Shown here piece by piece: positions 51,469-60,024 of a DNA stretch of 64,000 nt. The position numbers and the translations under genes were made by a program. This DNA is from CAYJBH01 sp964369965 (GTDB lineage: Bacteria; Bacillota; Clostridia; Oscillospirales; Ruminococcaceae). The stretch is from positions 18,585-82,584 of the forward strand of contig CAYJGF010000011.1 in NCBI GenBank assembly GCA_964369965.1, given 5' to 3'. How positions within the stretch are numbered: the first letter of the stretch is position 1; every line of letters starts with the position of its first letter. A model generated the notes under the pieces. It worked only from the letters and a program-made list of their open reading frames with translations. It had not been told where the DNA came from and did no database searches.

Positions 51469-51490
51469 TTTTTGTGAAAGGGAGGTCTGT
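51434..51490. terminator. bidirectional terminator hairpin overlapping the MFS stop
   Basis: ACAAACCTCCC (51434-51444) with GGGAGGTCTGT (51480-51490), and inside ACAAAAAT (51449-51456) with ATTTTTGT (51468-51475). It serves convergent transcripts and spans the end of the MFS coding region. Confidence 0.55.
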
Positions 51491-51517
51491 GTTATTTTGG
51501 CGTTTAATCGGTCGACT

Positions 51518-52489
51518 TTATGCCCACCACATTCCCTTAGCTTTCTCTTTAATAATCATGTCTTTCAGGAATAATACCGCCTTGCCGAGACCCTCTTCAA
51601 TGGTCATCAAGCTGTCCTCGTGTTCGATGGACAGTGCGCCGTCATAGCCGACCTTAGCCAGCATGGAAATCATATCTTTCCACAAAACCTCGTCGGTGCC
51701 GTATCCACAGGAGCGGAAGATCCAGGAGCGGTTGATCTCATCGCCGTAATGCTTTGTATCAAGTACACCGTTTAGTCCGGTGTTAAGCCCGTCAATTTTA
51801 GTGTCCTTTGCGTGGAAATGGTAGATAGCACCTGCTTGACCGAGAGCCTTAATGCTCGCTACCGGATTCATACCCTGCCAGATAAGATGGGACGGATCGA
51901 AGTTCACGCCGATATTATCACCGCACTCGTTGCGCAGTCGCAGAGCAGTCTCGGTGTTGTAGACGCAAAATCCGGGGTGCATCTCCATGGCGAGCTTAAC
52001 GTCGCCGTGCTCTTTTGCGAACTTGTTCATTTCTTTCCAATAGGGGATAAGTTTCTCATTCCACTGGTACTCTAAGATGGTGCCAAAGTCGTCCGGCCAT
52101 GGGCATGTGACCCAGTTCGGGTACTGCGAAGTCTCACTGTCGCCCGGGCATCCGGAAAAGGTGTTAATAACGCCGACACCCATCTTTTCGGCGAGCAGGA
52201 TTGTCTTTTTGATCGCCTCATCATGCTCCTTTGCAATATCCTTGTTCGGGTGAACAGGGTTAGCGTGGCAGGAGAGTGCCGACACCATGACGTCATATTT
52301 TTTAATAGTCGCCATGAATTCGTTAAACTTTGCCTCGTCATTCAAAAGCACGTCGGCATTTGCATGGGCATTGCCGGGATATCCGCCACAGGCTATCTCG
52401 ACAGCCTCGACACCCTGCTCGGTCAGATACTTTAAGGTATCCTCCAGTGAGCGGTCGGACATTAAACAGGTAAACACGCCAAGTTTCAT
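51518..52489 (-). CDS. sugar phosphate isomerase/epimerase (xylose-isomerase-like TIM barrel)
   Basis: 323 residues of the AP endonuclease family 2/IolE-like fold. Metal-ligand motifs: AMEMHPGFCVYN (Glu), NFDPSHLIWQG (Asp, His), YHFHAKDTKID (His) and ALSIEHEDSLM (Glu). Likely epimerase or isomerase of a sugar or inositol derivative. First-to-last order on the minus strand is Gfo/Idh dehydrogenase, a second TIM-barrel isomerase and this gene, a common inositol/sugar catabolic unit. AAAGGGG precedes ATG 52489. Confidence 0.85.
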   Translation of the reverse strand: MKLGVFTCLMSDRSLEDTLKYLTEQGVEAVEIACGGYPGNAHANADVLLNDEAKFNEFMATIKKYDVMVSALSCHANPVHPNKDIAKEHDEAIKKTILLAEKMGVGVINTFSGCPGDSETSQYPNWVTCPWPDDFGTILEYQWNEKLIPYWKEMNKFAKEHGDVKLAMEMHPGFCVYNTETALRLRNECGDNIGVNFDPSHLIWQGMNPVASIKALGQAGAIYHFHAKDTKIDGLNTGLNGVLDTKHYGDEINRSWIFRSCGYGTDEVLWKDMISMLAKVGYDGALSIEHEDSLMTIEEGLGKAVLFLKDMIIKEKAKGMWWA

Positions 52490-52545
52490 AATAGTTGCCC
52501 CTTTCTAAATCTTTTTTAACATCGACTCTCTTGCGCCGTTGTTTT

Positions 52546-53277
52546 TTACAGTAGATTACAAAGTGCCGCGAAATCCTCCGCGACGGCGGTTAGTTGTTGC
52601 TCCGGCACCTCGGTTGCCTCCGATTCCGCGACGGCACAGGGTATGCAGAGCTCCTTTGCTTTATTTATAACGCCGACCATATCCACACCGCCGGTGCCTA
52701 TAGTGAGACCTTTGTCCTTATCGCCGTCCTTGGCATGAAAACGTATCAGACGGTCGCGGAACTTTTCCATTTCGGAAAGTGGGTCGTAGCCGCCACAGAA
52801 TACCCAGTATACATCAAGCTCAAATTTAATTTTATTCGGGTCGGTCAGCTCGGCGAGCAAATCCATATAGGTTTTGCCGTCCTCAACCTTGTACTCGTTG
52901 ACATGATTGTGATACGCCACCTGCATACCTGCCGCATTGTATAGCGGTGCAACGCTGTTAAGTTTATCGGCAAGCGCCTCGACATCGGCACGGCACTCGG
53001 TTTCCCAAAAGGGGCAGATTATTATATCGCATCCTATGATTTTATGATATTCGATAACCTCCTGTGGTTTTTCAAACATCATGTCCGATTTGACATGGGA
53101 GCCGGTAGGAACAAGATTAAATTCCGTTAACCAGCTCTTTACATCCTGTGCGCTGTTGTCATAAAAACCGGCAAATTCGACGCCCTCATAGCCTATTTCC
53201 GACACCTTTTGCAGGGCGAGTTTTAAATTATCTTTGCTCACACTTCGCACCGAATAAAGTTGTATGCTTTTAATCAT
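52546..53277 (-). CDS. sugar phosphate isomerase/epimerase, second copy
   Basis: 243 residues, shorter TIM barrel of the same superfamily. IGYEGVEFAGFYDNSAQDVKSWL at the start, VAYHNHVNEYKVEDGKTYMDLL (His), FELDVYWVFCGGYDP (Glu/Asp), IRFHAKDGDKDKG (His) and a final Glu in VAESEATEVPEQ. It lacks an N-terminal domain. Operon partner of the dehydrogenase (29 bases upstream) and of the longer isomerase (56 bases downstream). Confidence 0.85.
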   Translation of the reverse strand: MIKSIQLYSVRSVSKDNLKLALQKVSEIGYEGVEFAGFYDNSAQDVKSWLTEFNLVPTGSHVKSDMMFEKPQEVIEYHKIIGCDIIICPFWETECRADVEALADKLNSVAPLYNAAGMQVAYHNHVNEYKVEDGKTYMDLLAELTDPNKIKFELDVYWVFCGGYDPLSEMEKFRDRLIRFHAKDGDKDKGLTIGTGGVDMVGVINKAKELCIPCAVAESEATEVPEQQLTAVAEDFAALCNLL

Positions 53278-53306
53278 TACGGTTATCCTTTCATCATTAA
53301 GATAGA

Positions 53307-54395
53307 TTAATCAAGAAAAACGGGTGCGCCGGTTCGGTCGGACTCATATATAGCCTCTAAAATCCTGGTGACGACTGCCGCCTGCTCCGGTGTAACACGC
53401 GGTGTTGTGCCTTTGAGAATTGCATCATAAAAATCACGGTTTTCGATATCCTCCGGACGTTCGGTCACACCGTCGAAAAATGCGACACCGCCTGCTCCGA
53501 GTGACGGCTCCGAAATGGAGAGCGCACCGTGTTTTGCACAGTTAAAGCGCAGTTTTTTGCCTGCCTCCGACATGTCTATACCGCCCTTTGTTCCGCAAAG
53601 AGTGCACTGTGCCTCCTTTGCGTCCAAAATGTTGAGCGCCCATGATGCCTCCAGTGTGATGGTCGCACCGTTTTCCATCTTAATGAAGCCGAATGCCGAG
53701 TCCTCGACGGTGAACTTAGTGGAGTCCCAATCGCCCCACGCGTTGCCGGTCTCGGTCTGATTGCCTAACTTTTTAAACACGGAACCTACCACCATCTTCG
53801 GTTTATAGTTATCCATGCAATAGAGTGTCAGGTCAAGTGCATGTGTGCCGATATCTATCAGCGGACCGCCGCCTTGTGCCTCCTCATCTAAAAACACACC
53901 CCATGTCGGGACTGCACGACGGCGCAGTGCGTGTGCCTTTGCATAATAGATTTCGCCGAGCTCGCCGGCCGCGCACATCTTTTTGGCATATAGTGACGCC
54001 GGATTGCAACGGTTCTGATAGCCTATGTAAAGGATTTTGCCGGTCGCTTTTGCCGCGGCTATCATGTCCTGCGCTTCGGCATAGGTTTTTGCCATCGGTT
54101 TTTCGCACATGACGTGTTTGCCGGCATTAAGCGAATCAATGGCAATAAAGCTATGTTCACGATTTGGGGTCAAAACATGCACAGCATCGATACTTTTATC
54201 CTGCAAAAGTTCTTTATAATCGGTATAAACTTTATAACCCTCGGCGCCGTACTTTTCACCGAGTTTTTCGGCACGTTCTTTAATTATATCGCAAAATGCA
54301 ACCACCTCAACATCCGAATTTTTTTCGAGTGCCGGCAGATGCTTGGAGGTGATTCCTCCGCAACCTATGATCCCTACCTTTAACTTCGTGCTCAT
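53307..54395 (-). CDS. Gfo/Idh/MocA-family dehydrogenase
   Basis: 362 residues: Rossmann VGIIGCGGITSKHLPAL, CEKPMAKTYAEAQDM (catalytic Lys), and the C-terminal Gfo domain with GPLIDIGTHALDLTLYCM (Asp, His). NAD(P)-dependent oxidation of a sugar, amino sugar or inositol. Together with the two isomerases it forms a small catabolic operon; the substrate is unknown. ATG 54395 after AAAGGA is chosen over the TTG seven codons upstream. Confidence 0.88.
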   Translation of the reverse strand: MSTKLKVGIIGCGGITSKHLPALEKNSDVEVVAFCDIIKERAEKLGEKYGAEGYKVYTDYKELLQDKSIDAVHVLTPNREHSFIAIDSLNAGKHVMCEKPMAKTYAEAQDMIAAAKATGKILYIGYQNRCNPASLYAKKMCAAGELGEIYYAKAHALRRRAVPTWGVFLDEEAQGGGPLIDIGTHALDLTLYCMDNYKPKMVVGSVFKKLGNQTETGNAWGDWDSTKFTVEDSAFGFIKMENGATITLEASWALNILDAKEAQCTLCGTKGGIDMSEAGKKLRFNCAKHGALSISEPSLGAGGVAFFDGVTERPEDIENRDFYDAILKGTTPRVTPEQAAVVTRILEAIYESDRTGAPVFLD

Positions 54396-54435
54396 TGATT
54401 TTTGTCCTTTCCGCACAATATGTGCCCACTTTACG

Positions 54436-54467
54436 GATACCGAAGATTTTATATTACTTCCGGTATC
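54436..54467. promoter_or_regulatory. inverted repeat upstream of the dehydrogenase operon
   Basis: GATACCGAAG (54436-54445) faces CTTCCGGTATC (54457-54467), matching over 10 bp with one bulged base. It lies 41 bases before the dehydrogenase start and could bind a catabolic regulator, which is not encoded nearby. Confidence 0.35.
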
Positions 54468-54554
54468 AAATATATGTTAACCCCATATTACTATATAAAA
54501 AACAAAAAGTAAACATATTTTAAATAATTTTTTTACATAAATACAAGAAAAATC

Positions 54555-54583
54555 TTGCACAGCTTTGTCCGCTATTGTATAAT
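54555..54583 (+). promoter_or_regulatory. promoter of the HydS cluster
   Basis: TTGCAC (54555-54560), 17-base spacer, TATAAT (54578-54583). The first gene starts 46 bases downstream after GGAAAGGATAGGG. Confidence 0.65.
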
Positions 54584-54628
54584 TAAAAAACAGAGTATGA
54601 CTTATCATGGAAAGGATAGGGTTTTATC

Positions 54629-54988
54629 ATGACTATAAACGATATAGCAAACATATTGGAGGCAAGCGTAATCAGCTGTGAGGATCACCTTGAAACCGAG
54701 GTGCACACCGCATGTTCCAGCGACCTTATGAGCGACGTTTTGGCATTCGTAAAGGATCAAGCGGTGTTGCTAACCGGTCTTGTCAACACCCAGACGGTAC
54801 GCACCGCGGAGCTTATGGACATGGTATGCGTCGTGTTGGTGCGTGGCAAAAAACCGGGGCAAGAGATTGTGGAGCTTGCCGAAAAACGCGGCATTGCCCT
54901 GCTTTGCACACAGTACACAATGTTTGAGGCGGCAGGCAGGCTGTATGAAAAAGGTCTGCGCGGCGGCACCGGAAGTATTGTGGAGTAG
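54629..54988 (+). CDS. DRTGG-domain protein
   Basis: 119 residues: INDIANILEASVISCEDHLETEVHTACSSDLMSDVLAFVKDQAVLLTGLVN, then a C-terminal strand-helix with CVVLVRGKKPGQEIVELAEKRGIALL. This is the DRTGG fold often found next to [FeFe]-hydrogenase-like sensors and CBS proteins; it is thought to bind a nucleotide or small ligand. First gene of a five-gene run. Its C-terminal GLRGGTG is a plausible phosphate loop. Confidence 0.75.
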   Translation: MTINDIANILEASVISCEDHLETEVHTACSSDLMSDVLAFVKDQAVLLTGLVNTQTVRTAELMDMVCVVLVRGKKPGQEIVELAEKRGIALLCTQYTMFEAAGRLYEKGLRGGTGSIVE

Positions 54989-55006
54989 TTAAAGGGGGAG
55001 GTCAAC

Positions 55007-55435
55007 ATGAAAGACGATATAAACTTCAGCTTTACCGTGCCGGGCGATGATTTCACACGTGCCGGTGAGGTGAGCAGTATTATAAAACGCAACCTTAAAA
55101 GCCTCGGTCTGGAACCGCAGGTTATACGCCGTGTCGCCATCTCACTCTATGAGGGTGAGATTAACATGGCTATCCACGCTAACGGTGGCGACATAACAGT
55201 CAACATAACGGACGACGGTATCGAAATGTTATTGTCCGATACAGGTCCCGGTATTGCCGACATTGAAAAAGCTATGCAGGAGGGATTTTCCACCGCCAGT
55301 GCTGAGGTGCGCAACCTCGGGTTCGGTGCCGGCATGGGTCTGCCCAACATGAAAAAGAATGTCGATGAAATGAAGATAGACTCCACCCTCGGTAGGGGCA
55401 CCGACATACGTATGTTTATTAAATTGGACGAGTAA
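55007..55435 (+). CDS. anti-sigma-factor-like serine kinase (HATPase, RsbW/SpoIIAB type)
   Basis: 142 residues, stand-alone GHKL ATPase: N box VAISLYEGEINMAIHANG, G1 box SDTGPGIADI, G2 box FGAGMGLPNMKKNVDEM and a final GRGTDIRMFI. Such proteins phosphorylate an anti-sigma antagonist or bind a sigma factor. Here it lies 18 bases after DRTGG and 1 base before HydS, so it is most likely the output kinase of the hydrogenase-like sensor. No sigma factor or SpoIIE phosphatase is encoded in the window. Confidence 0.82.
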   Translation: MKDDINFSFTVPGDDFTRAGEVSSIIKRNLKSLGLEPQVIRRVAISLYEGEINMAIHANGGDITVNITDDGIEMLLSDTGPGIADIEKAMQEGFSTASAEVRNLGFGAGMGLPNMKKNVDEMKIDSTLGRGTDIRMFIKLDE

Positions 55436-55436
55436 T

Positions 55437-56786
55437 ATGGATAACATCTTCCACTCGGTCATGTTGGACCGAGACAAGTGCAAAGGTTGCACCAACTGCG
55501 TCAAGCGATGTCCAACCGAGGCAATAAGGGTGCGCGCCGGCAAGGCAAAGATAATTAAAGAGCGTTGTATCGACTGCGGTGAGTGTATAAGGATTTGTGC
55601 CTCCCACGCAAAATTGCCGGTCGTCGACCATTTTGATGACATGAAAAATTACAGGTACCGCGTGGCACTGCCCGCACCGGTGCTTTTTGGGCAATTTAAC
55701 AACCTCGGCAGTGTTTCAACGGTGCTATACGGTCTATTAAAAATTGGTTTTGATGACGTTTTTGAGGTAGCCAAAGCGGCGGAAATTGTCAGTGAGCGCA
55801 CCCGTGATGAGGCGGTGTTTGGCAGCCTGCCAAAACCGGTCATAAGCTCGGCATGTCCTGCCGTGGTTCGGCTTGTTCGGGTTCGATACCCCGAGCTTAT
55901 CGAAAACCTTCTGCCCTTTAACTCCCCGATGGAGGTGGCGGCAAGAATTGCAAAAAGTGAGGCGATGAAAAAGACAGGGTACGCCGCCGAAGAAATAGCG
56001 GTGGTATTTATCTCCCCTTGCGCCGCGAAGATGACGGCGGTCAAAAATCCGCTCGGCACCGACCACTCGGCGGTGGATTTGGTCATAGCGATACGAGATG
56101 TCTACCCTCTTTTAGTGCAGGCGATGGAGAAACGCGACGACCATGAGATACTCTCTCGCGCAGGGCGCATAGGTCTGTCGTGGGGCACCTCCGGCGGTGA
56201 GGCGGCGGCGGTTCTACGCAACAACTATCTTGCGGCAGACGGCATTGAAAATGTTATAGAGGTGCTGGACAACCTCGAGGATGAGAAGTTTGCGAACCTC
56301 GACTTTGTGGAGCTTAACGCCTGTAGCGGTGGTTGCACCGGCGGCGTTTTGACGGTGGCTAACCCCTATATGTGCCGCACAAATATAAAACAGCTCGCAA
56401 GCTATATGCCGATAAGCGGTCCAGCAGAGCGATTTGACAACATGTCCGAAATCTTACCCTTTGATCGGGAGATAGAGCACCTGTCGGTGTTAAAACTTCA
56501 TCCCAACCGCCACCGCGCCCTTGAAATGATGGCGGAGTTGCAGGAGATTGAGGGGCGGCTTTTCGGCATGGACTGCGGTTCCTGCGGCGCACCGTCATGT
56601 CATGCCATGGCAGAGGATATTGTGCGTGGTTTTGCGGTGGAGGACATGTGCATATATAAACTTAAAGAGGAAATACAAAACGTTGCGAACAACCTTTGCT
56701 CCACCTCCGACATTGTAGAGGCGGCGCAAAAATTACGCCACATATCGGATCAATTTTCCAAGGTGGACACCCCCGAGGAGGGTTGA
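55437..56786 (+). CDS. sensory [FeFe]-hydrogenase-like protein (HydS type)
   Basis: 449 residues. N-terminal ferredoxin: CKGCTNCVKRCP (Cys15, 18, 21, 25) and CIDCGECIRICA (44, 47, 50, 54). Hydrogenase domain: L1 motif ISSACPAVV (Cys140 kept; the usual proton-transfer Cys is Ala139), L2 SPCAAKMTA (Cys195), L3 NACSGGCTGG (Cys296, Cys300). C-terminal [4Fe-4S] domain MDCGSCGAPSCHAMAEDI plus Cys405, then a short coiled-coil. All H-cluster cysteines remain, so H2 could be bound or sensed, but catalysis should be weak. Group C/D sensory hydrogenases have this layout. Confidence 0.85.
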   Translation: MDNIFHSVMLDRDKCKGCTNCVKRCPTEAIRVRAGKAKIIKERCIDCGECIRICASHAKLPVVDHFDDMKNYRYRVALPAPVLFGQFNNLGSVSTVLYGLLKIGFDDVFEVAKAAEIVSERTRDEAVFGSLPKPVISSACPAVVRLVRVRYPELIENLLPFNSPMEVAARIAKSEAMKKTGYAAEEIAVVFISPCAAKMTAVKNPLGTDHSAVDLVIAIRDVYPLLVQAMEKRDDHEILSRAGRIGLSWGTSGGEAAAVLRNNYLAADGIENVIEVLDNLEDEKFANLDFVELNACSGGCTGGVLTVANPYMCRTNIKQLASYMPISGPAERFDNMSEILPFDREIEHLSVLKLHPNRHRALEMMAELQEIEGRLFGMDCGSCGAPSCHAMAEDIVRGFAVEDMCIYKLKEEIQNVANNLCSTSDIVEAAQKLRHISDQFSKVDTPEEG

Positions 56787-56816
56787 CTTTTTGGACTAAT
56801 GACTAAAGGTGAAATG

Positions 56817-57152
56817 ATGGATATAAAAGAATTTATAGAAAAAACAGGGTTTAAAATCCTCGCCGGTGAACAGGTCGAAAATAAAGAGGTCAAAAAACAA
56901 ATCTACTGTTGTGACCTGTTGAGCTACTGCATGACCAAGGCGCCGACCGACGGGGTCTGGGTCACCGTCATGGGCAATATTAACGTCGTCGCCGTCGCCG
57001 CGTTGACCGACACCGCCGTGGTGATTATCGCTGACGGCACCACGCCGGATGAGCAGGCGATAGAAAAAGCAAACTCGCAGGAGGTCGTTATGCTCAAAAG
57101 CGACCTGCCGGTATATGAGACTGCGGTGCTCGCCGATAGGATACTTTCCTGA
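56817..57152 (+). CDS. DRTGG-like small protein of the HydS cluster
   Basis: 111 residues: MDIKEFIEKTGFKILAGEQVENKEVKKQIYCCDLLSYCMTKAPTDGVWVTVMGN, then NVVAVAALTDTAVVIIADGTTPDEQAIEKANSQEVVMLKSDLPVYETA. The fold matches the DRTGG family without that exact tetrad; two adjacent Cys (CC) and one further Cys stand in the middle. The frame is open from 56799, but AAAGGTGA lies 5 bases before ATG 56817. It overlaps the PHP gene by one base (TGATG). Confidence 0.7.
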   Translation: MDIKEFIEKTGFKILAGEQVENKEVKKQIYCCDLLSYCMTKAPTDGVWVTVMGNINVVAVAALTDTAVVIIADGTTPDEQAIEKANSQEVVMLKSDLPVYETAVLADRILS

Positions 57153-57865
57153 TGGGTGTTTATTACGACCTGCATATTCACACGGCGCTATCCCCCTGCG
57201 GCGACAATGATATGACACCGAACAACATCGTCAACATGGCAATGATATCGGGGCTGGATGTCATTGCCATCACCGACCATAACACCACCGGCAACTGTCT
57301 CGCGGTGCAACAGGCGGCGAAAGGCACCCCCCTCACCGTGCTGTGTGGCATGGAACTTTGCACCTCGGAGGAGGTTCACACCGTGTGTCTTTTACCCGAT
57401 GCCGACAGCGCGTGGTACTTTGAGCGATTAATCGCCTCCAAAAGCCCCACCATTAAAAACCGCACCGACATCTTCGGGGCGCAGCTGCTGATGGACGAGC
57501 TGGACAATATTGTCGGTGAAGAACAGCGCATGTTATTGGCCGCGGCGGATATTTCAATCACCGACCTGCACCACATAGTCAACCATTATGGCGGTGTTGT
57601 ACTGCCGGCGCACATCGACCGCTCCGGATTTGGTATACTGTCGGTGCTCGGCGCGGTGCCGGACGACTGTTTTTTCGGCTCGGTGGAGGTGAAAAACCCG
57701 AGCGAGTTTGTGACGCGTGAGGTTTATAATCATATTAAAGAGCGATATCACATATTAAATAACAGCGATGCCCACTCACTCGAGAACATTAAAGAGGGGG
57801 GCGAACAGCTACCGAGTGATGCCGCTTTTAAATCGATTGCGGGTTATATTACCGAGAGGGAATGA
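57152..57865 (+). CDS. PHP-domain phosphoesterase
   Basis: 237 residues: YDLHIHTALSPCGDNDMTP, AITDHNTTGN, CGMELCTSEEVHT, LPAHIDRSGFG, LNNSDAHSLENI hold the metal-ligand His/Asp/Glu set of PHP phosphoesterases (PolC/trpH-like subfamily). Probably a nuclease or nucleotidase acting on a small phosphate ester. It ends the HydS cluster; its short N-terminal insertion LSPCGDND has Cys in place of a usual residue. In other genomes PHP genes of this type also follow the DRTGG gene. Confidence 0.8.
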   Translation: MGVYYDLHIHTALSPCGDNDMTPNNIVNMAMISGLDVIAITDHNTTGNCLAVQQAAKGTPLTVLCGMELCTSEEVHTVCLLPDADSAWYFERLIASKSPTIKNRTDIFGAQLLMDELDNIVGEEQRMLLAAADISITDLHHIVNHYGGVVLPAHIDRSGFGILSVLGAVPDDCFFGSVEVKNPSEFVTREVYNHIKERYHILNNSDAHSLENIKEGGEQLPSDAAFKSIAGYITERE

Positions 57866-57875
57866 AGATATTATT

Positions 57876-58637
57876 ATGCCAAACAGTGAAATTATAACCA
57901 GTCGAAAAAACCCGGGTATACTGCATGTTGCCACCCTTTTGCGTGACACCTCACTGCGCCGACGTGAAAAAAAGACGGTGGCGGAAGGGGTTAAACTCTG
58001 CCGTGAGGCAAACGCTGCCGGTCTGCTCCATGAATTATACATCACGCCGGATTGTCTGCAAAAAAATCCCGAATTCATATCGGACAATCTCACATTGGTC
58101 ATGCCACACGTTTATGAGCGCATGACACTGCTAAAATCGCCGGAGGGAGTATGTGCTGTCTGCCGCTTTGATGATAAAGAATTTATCCCGAAACCGAAAG
58201 GGCGGTATTTAGTGCTATGCGATATACAAAATCCGGACAATGCCGGCGCGATGATACGCACCGCCGCAGCATTCGGATTTGACGGCGTTATCGCGTGCGA
58301 TGGGGTGGACATGACCTCACCGAAGTTATTGCGAGCCTCGGCAGGCGCGGCGTTTCACATACCTAAATATGAGCTTGCAAAAGAAAAAACTTTCGAAATG
58401 TTTTTCGATACCGATATAAAAAAAGTCGCTACCTCACCGAGCGCACCTATCAAACTCGATGACTGCTGTGCACCAAACGGTGTTGCGATATTTATCGGAA
58501 ACGAGGGGAACGGGCTTGATAAACAGGTCGTAGAGCAGTGTGACGAGGCGGTGAGGATAGACCTTGTCGGGCTGGAATCACTCAACGCGGCTGTGTCGGC
58601 AGGGATAATAATGCACCATTTTACTGTGAAAGGATAA
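57876..58637 (+). CDS. SpoU/TrmH-family RNA 2'-O-methyltransferase
   Basis: 253 residues: N-terminal substrate domain (SRKNPGILHVATLLRD...KTVAEGVKLCREA) and SPOUT domain with LCDIQNPDNAGAMIRTAAAFG, FIGNEGNGLDKQV and LVGLESLNAAVSAGIIM, the three trefoil-knot motifs. It methylates rRNA or tRNA ribose; the exact target is not known. The long frame starts inside the PHP gene; ATG 57876 fits the family. GAGAGGG lies about 20 bases upstream; spacing is wide. Confidence 0.88.
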   Translation: MPNSEIITSRKNPGILHVATLLRDTSLRRREKKTVAEGVKLCREANAAGLLHELYITPDCLQKNPEFISDNLTLVMPHVYERMTLLKSPEGVCAVCRFDDKEFIPKPKGRYLVLCDIQNPDNAGAMIRTAAAFGFDGVIACDGVDMTSPKLLRASAGAAFHIPKYELAKEKTFEMFFDTDIKKVATSPSAPIKLDDCCAPNGVAIFIGNEGNGLDKQVVEQCDEAVRIDLVGLESLNAAVSAGIIMHHFTVKG

Positions 58638-58644
58638 ATTATTG

Positions 58645-59292
58645 ATGACAAGCAATCTACTATCACTCGGCATATCAATTTTAATCGGATATTTCATCGG
58701 CTCCGTCATGTTTGCCGTTGTAATATCAAAACACAAGTTCGGCAAAGATATAAGGACACTCGGCAGCGGCAACGCCGGCATGAGCAATATGATGCGCAAT
58801 TTTGGCAAAAAAGCCGGTATTGCCACCTTTGTCGGGGACGTCATCAAAGGGATGGTGTCGGTCATTTTGTCCGGAATTATCGCGCAGTATCTTTTTGGTG
58901 TGGATGAATTTTACACCATGCTCGCCGGCTACTTCGGTGCTTTTGGTGCTGTGCTGGGTCACCTCTTCCCCGTATACTATAAATTTAAGGGTGGCAAAGG
59001 GGTTGCGACCGGACTTGGCTGTATGCTCGGCATATTTGTCCCGCTTGCGCCGGTATTGTTGGTGGTGTTCTTTATTGCATTTAAGAGCAGTCGTATGTTT
59101 TCGGTCGGCAGTATCGCCGCCTCAGCGTTCGCACCGATAGCGTTGCTTGTGTTGAAACTTGCCGGCATAGTGGACTTTCACATGCTTGATGTGATACTCA
59201 CCGCCTGCCTCGCCATTATAATTATCGGTATGCACCATGAGAATATCGGTCGTATAATAAACGGCACCGAAACTAAGTACGCGAAAAAATGA
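58645..59292 (+). CDS. plsY: acyl-phosphate glycerol-3-phosphate acyltransferase
   Basis: 215 residues, five to seven membrane segments. IGYFIGSVMFAVVISKHKFGKDIRTLGSGNAGMSNMMRNFGKKAGIATFVGDVIKG and GHLFPVYYKFKGGKGVATGLG hold the acyl-phosphate and glycerol-phosphate sites. First acylation of phospholipid synthesis. ATG 58645, after AAAGGA, is favoured over TTG 58642. It overlaps rsmE by 4 bases. Confidence 0.9.
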   Translation: MTSNLLSLGISILIGYFIGSVMFAVVISKHKFGKDIRTLGSGNAGMSNMMRNFGKKAGIATFVGDVIKGMVSVILSGIIAQYLFGVDEFYTMLAGYFGAFGAVLGHLFPVYYKFKGGKGVATGLGCMLGIFVPLAPVLLVVFFIAFKSSRMFSVGSIAASAFAPIALLVLKLAGIVDFHMLDVILTACLAIIIIGMHHENIGRIINGTETKYAKK

Positions 59293-59990
59293 GCCATCTG
59301 TACTTTTTTGAAGATAAGATCAACGACCTTGTGATGCTATCCGGCGAGGACGAGCGTCACCTTTTGCGTGTCCTGCGCACAAGGGTAGGCGAACAGATAA
59401 CGGTGTCAAACGGGCGAGGGGATGCCTTCCTTTGCCGTGTAGAGGGGGTTAATCCGCTGCAAATTACGGCAACAATGCCCCTTTCATCGAAAAATCCACG
59501 CCGCAACATCTCGGTTTATCTGTCACTTGCAAAGGGGGATAAGCTGTCGTTCATGATACAAAAGTGCACCGAACTCGGTGCCGCCTCGGTATTTTTGTTG
59601 CCGACCCAAAACAGTGACGTAAAGGCACATAACATCGAGGGCAAGCTGGAGCGTTTTCACCGCATAGCACTCGAGGCGGCGAAACAGTGCGCAAGATACA
59701 CCCACATGCAGGTGGAGTATCTCAAAGACCTCGACGATGCCCTCGGACGATGCACCGAACACGGTGAAAAGATTTTGGTCTGCCACGAGAGCGCGACAGT
59801 TCGTCTTGCAAAAACCCCTTTATCCGACAATCTTGCACTTTTTATCGGTCCGGAGGGCGGTTTTGAGGATACCGAGATAGAAAAAATCACCGCAAAGGGC
59901 GGCTGTGCGGTGTCAATTTCGGGCAATATTTTGCGCTGTGAGACAGCGGCGGTGGCGGCGCTCGCGCTGGCGATGGAGATGGATACCTAA
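59289..59990 (+). CDS. rsmE: 16S rRNA (uracil1498-N3)-methyltransferase
   Basis: 233 residues, SPOUT fold: N-terminal PUA-like half (FFEDKINDLVMLSGEDERHLLRVLRTRVGEQI), KGDKLSFMIQKCTELGAASVFLLPTQNSD, FIGPEGGFEDTEIEKI and ISGNILRCETAAVAALAL with knot residues. Overlaps plsY by ATGA. The downstream alcohol dehydrogenase starts 34 bases after its stop. Confidence 0.92.
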   Translation: MSHLYFFEDKINDLVMLSGEDERHLLRVLRTRVGEQITVSNGRGDAFLCRVEGVNPLQITATMPLSSKNPRRNISVYLSLAKGDKLSFMIQKCTELGAASVFLLPTQNSDVKAHNIEGKLERFHRIALEAAKQCARYTHMQVEYLKDLDDALGRCTEHGEKILVCHESATVRLAKTPLSDNLALFIGPEGGFEDTEIEKITAKGGCAVSISGNILRCETAAVAALALAMEMDT

Positions 59991-60024
59991 TCAATTATAT
60001 ATAAAACAAAGGAGGAAATTGAGT

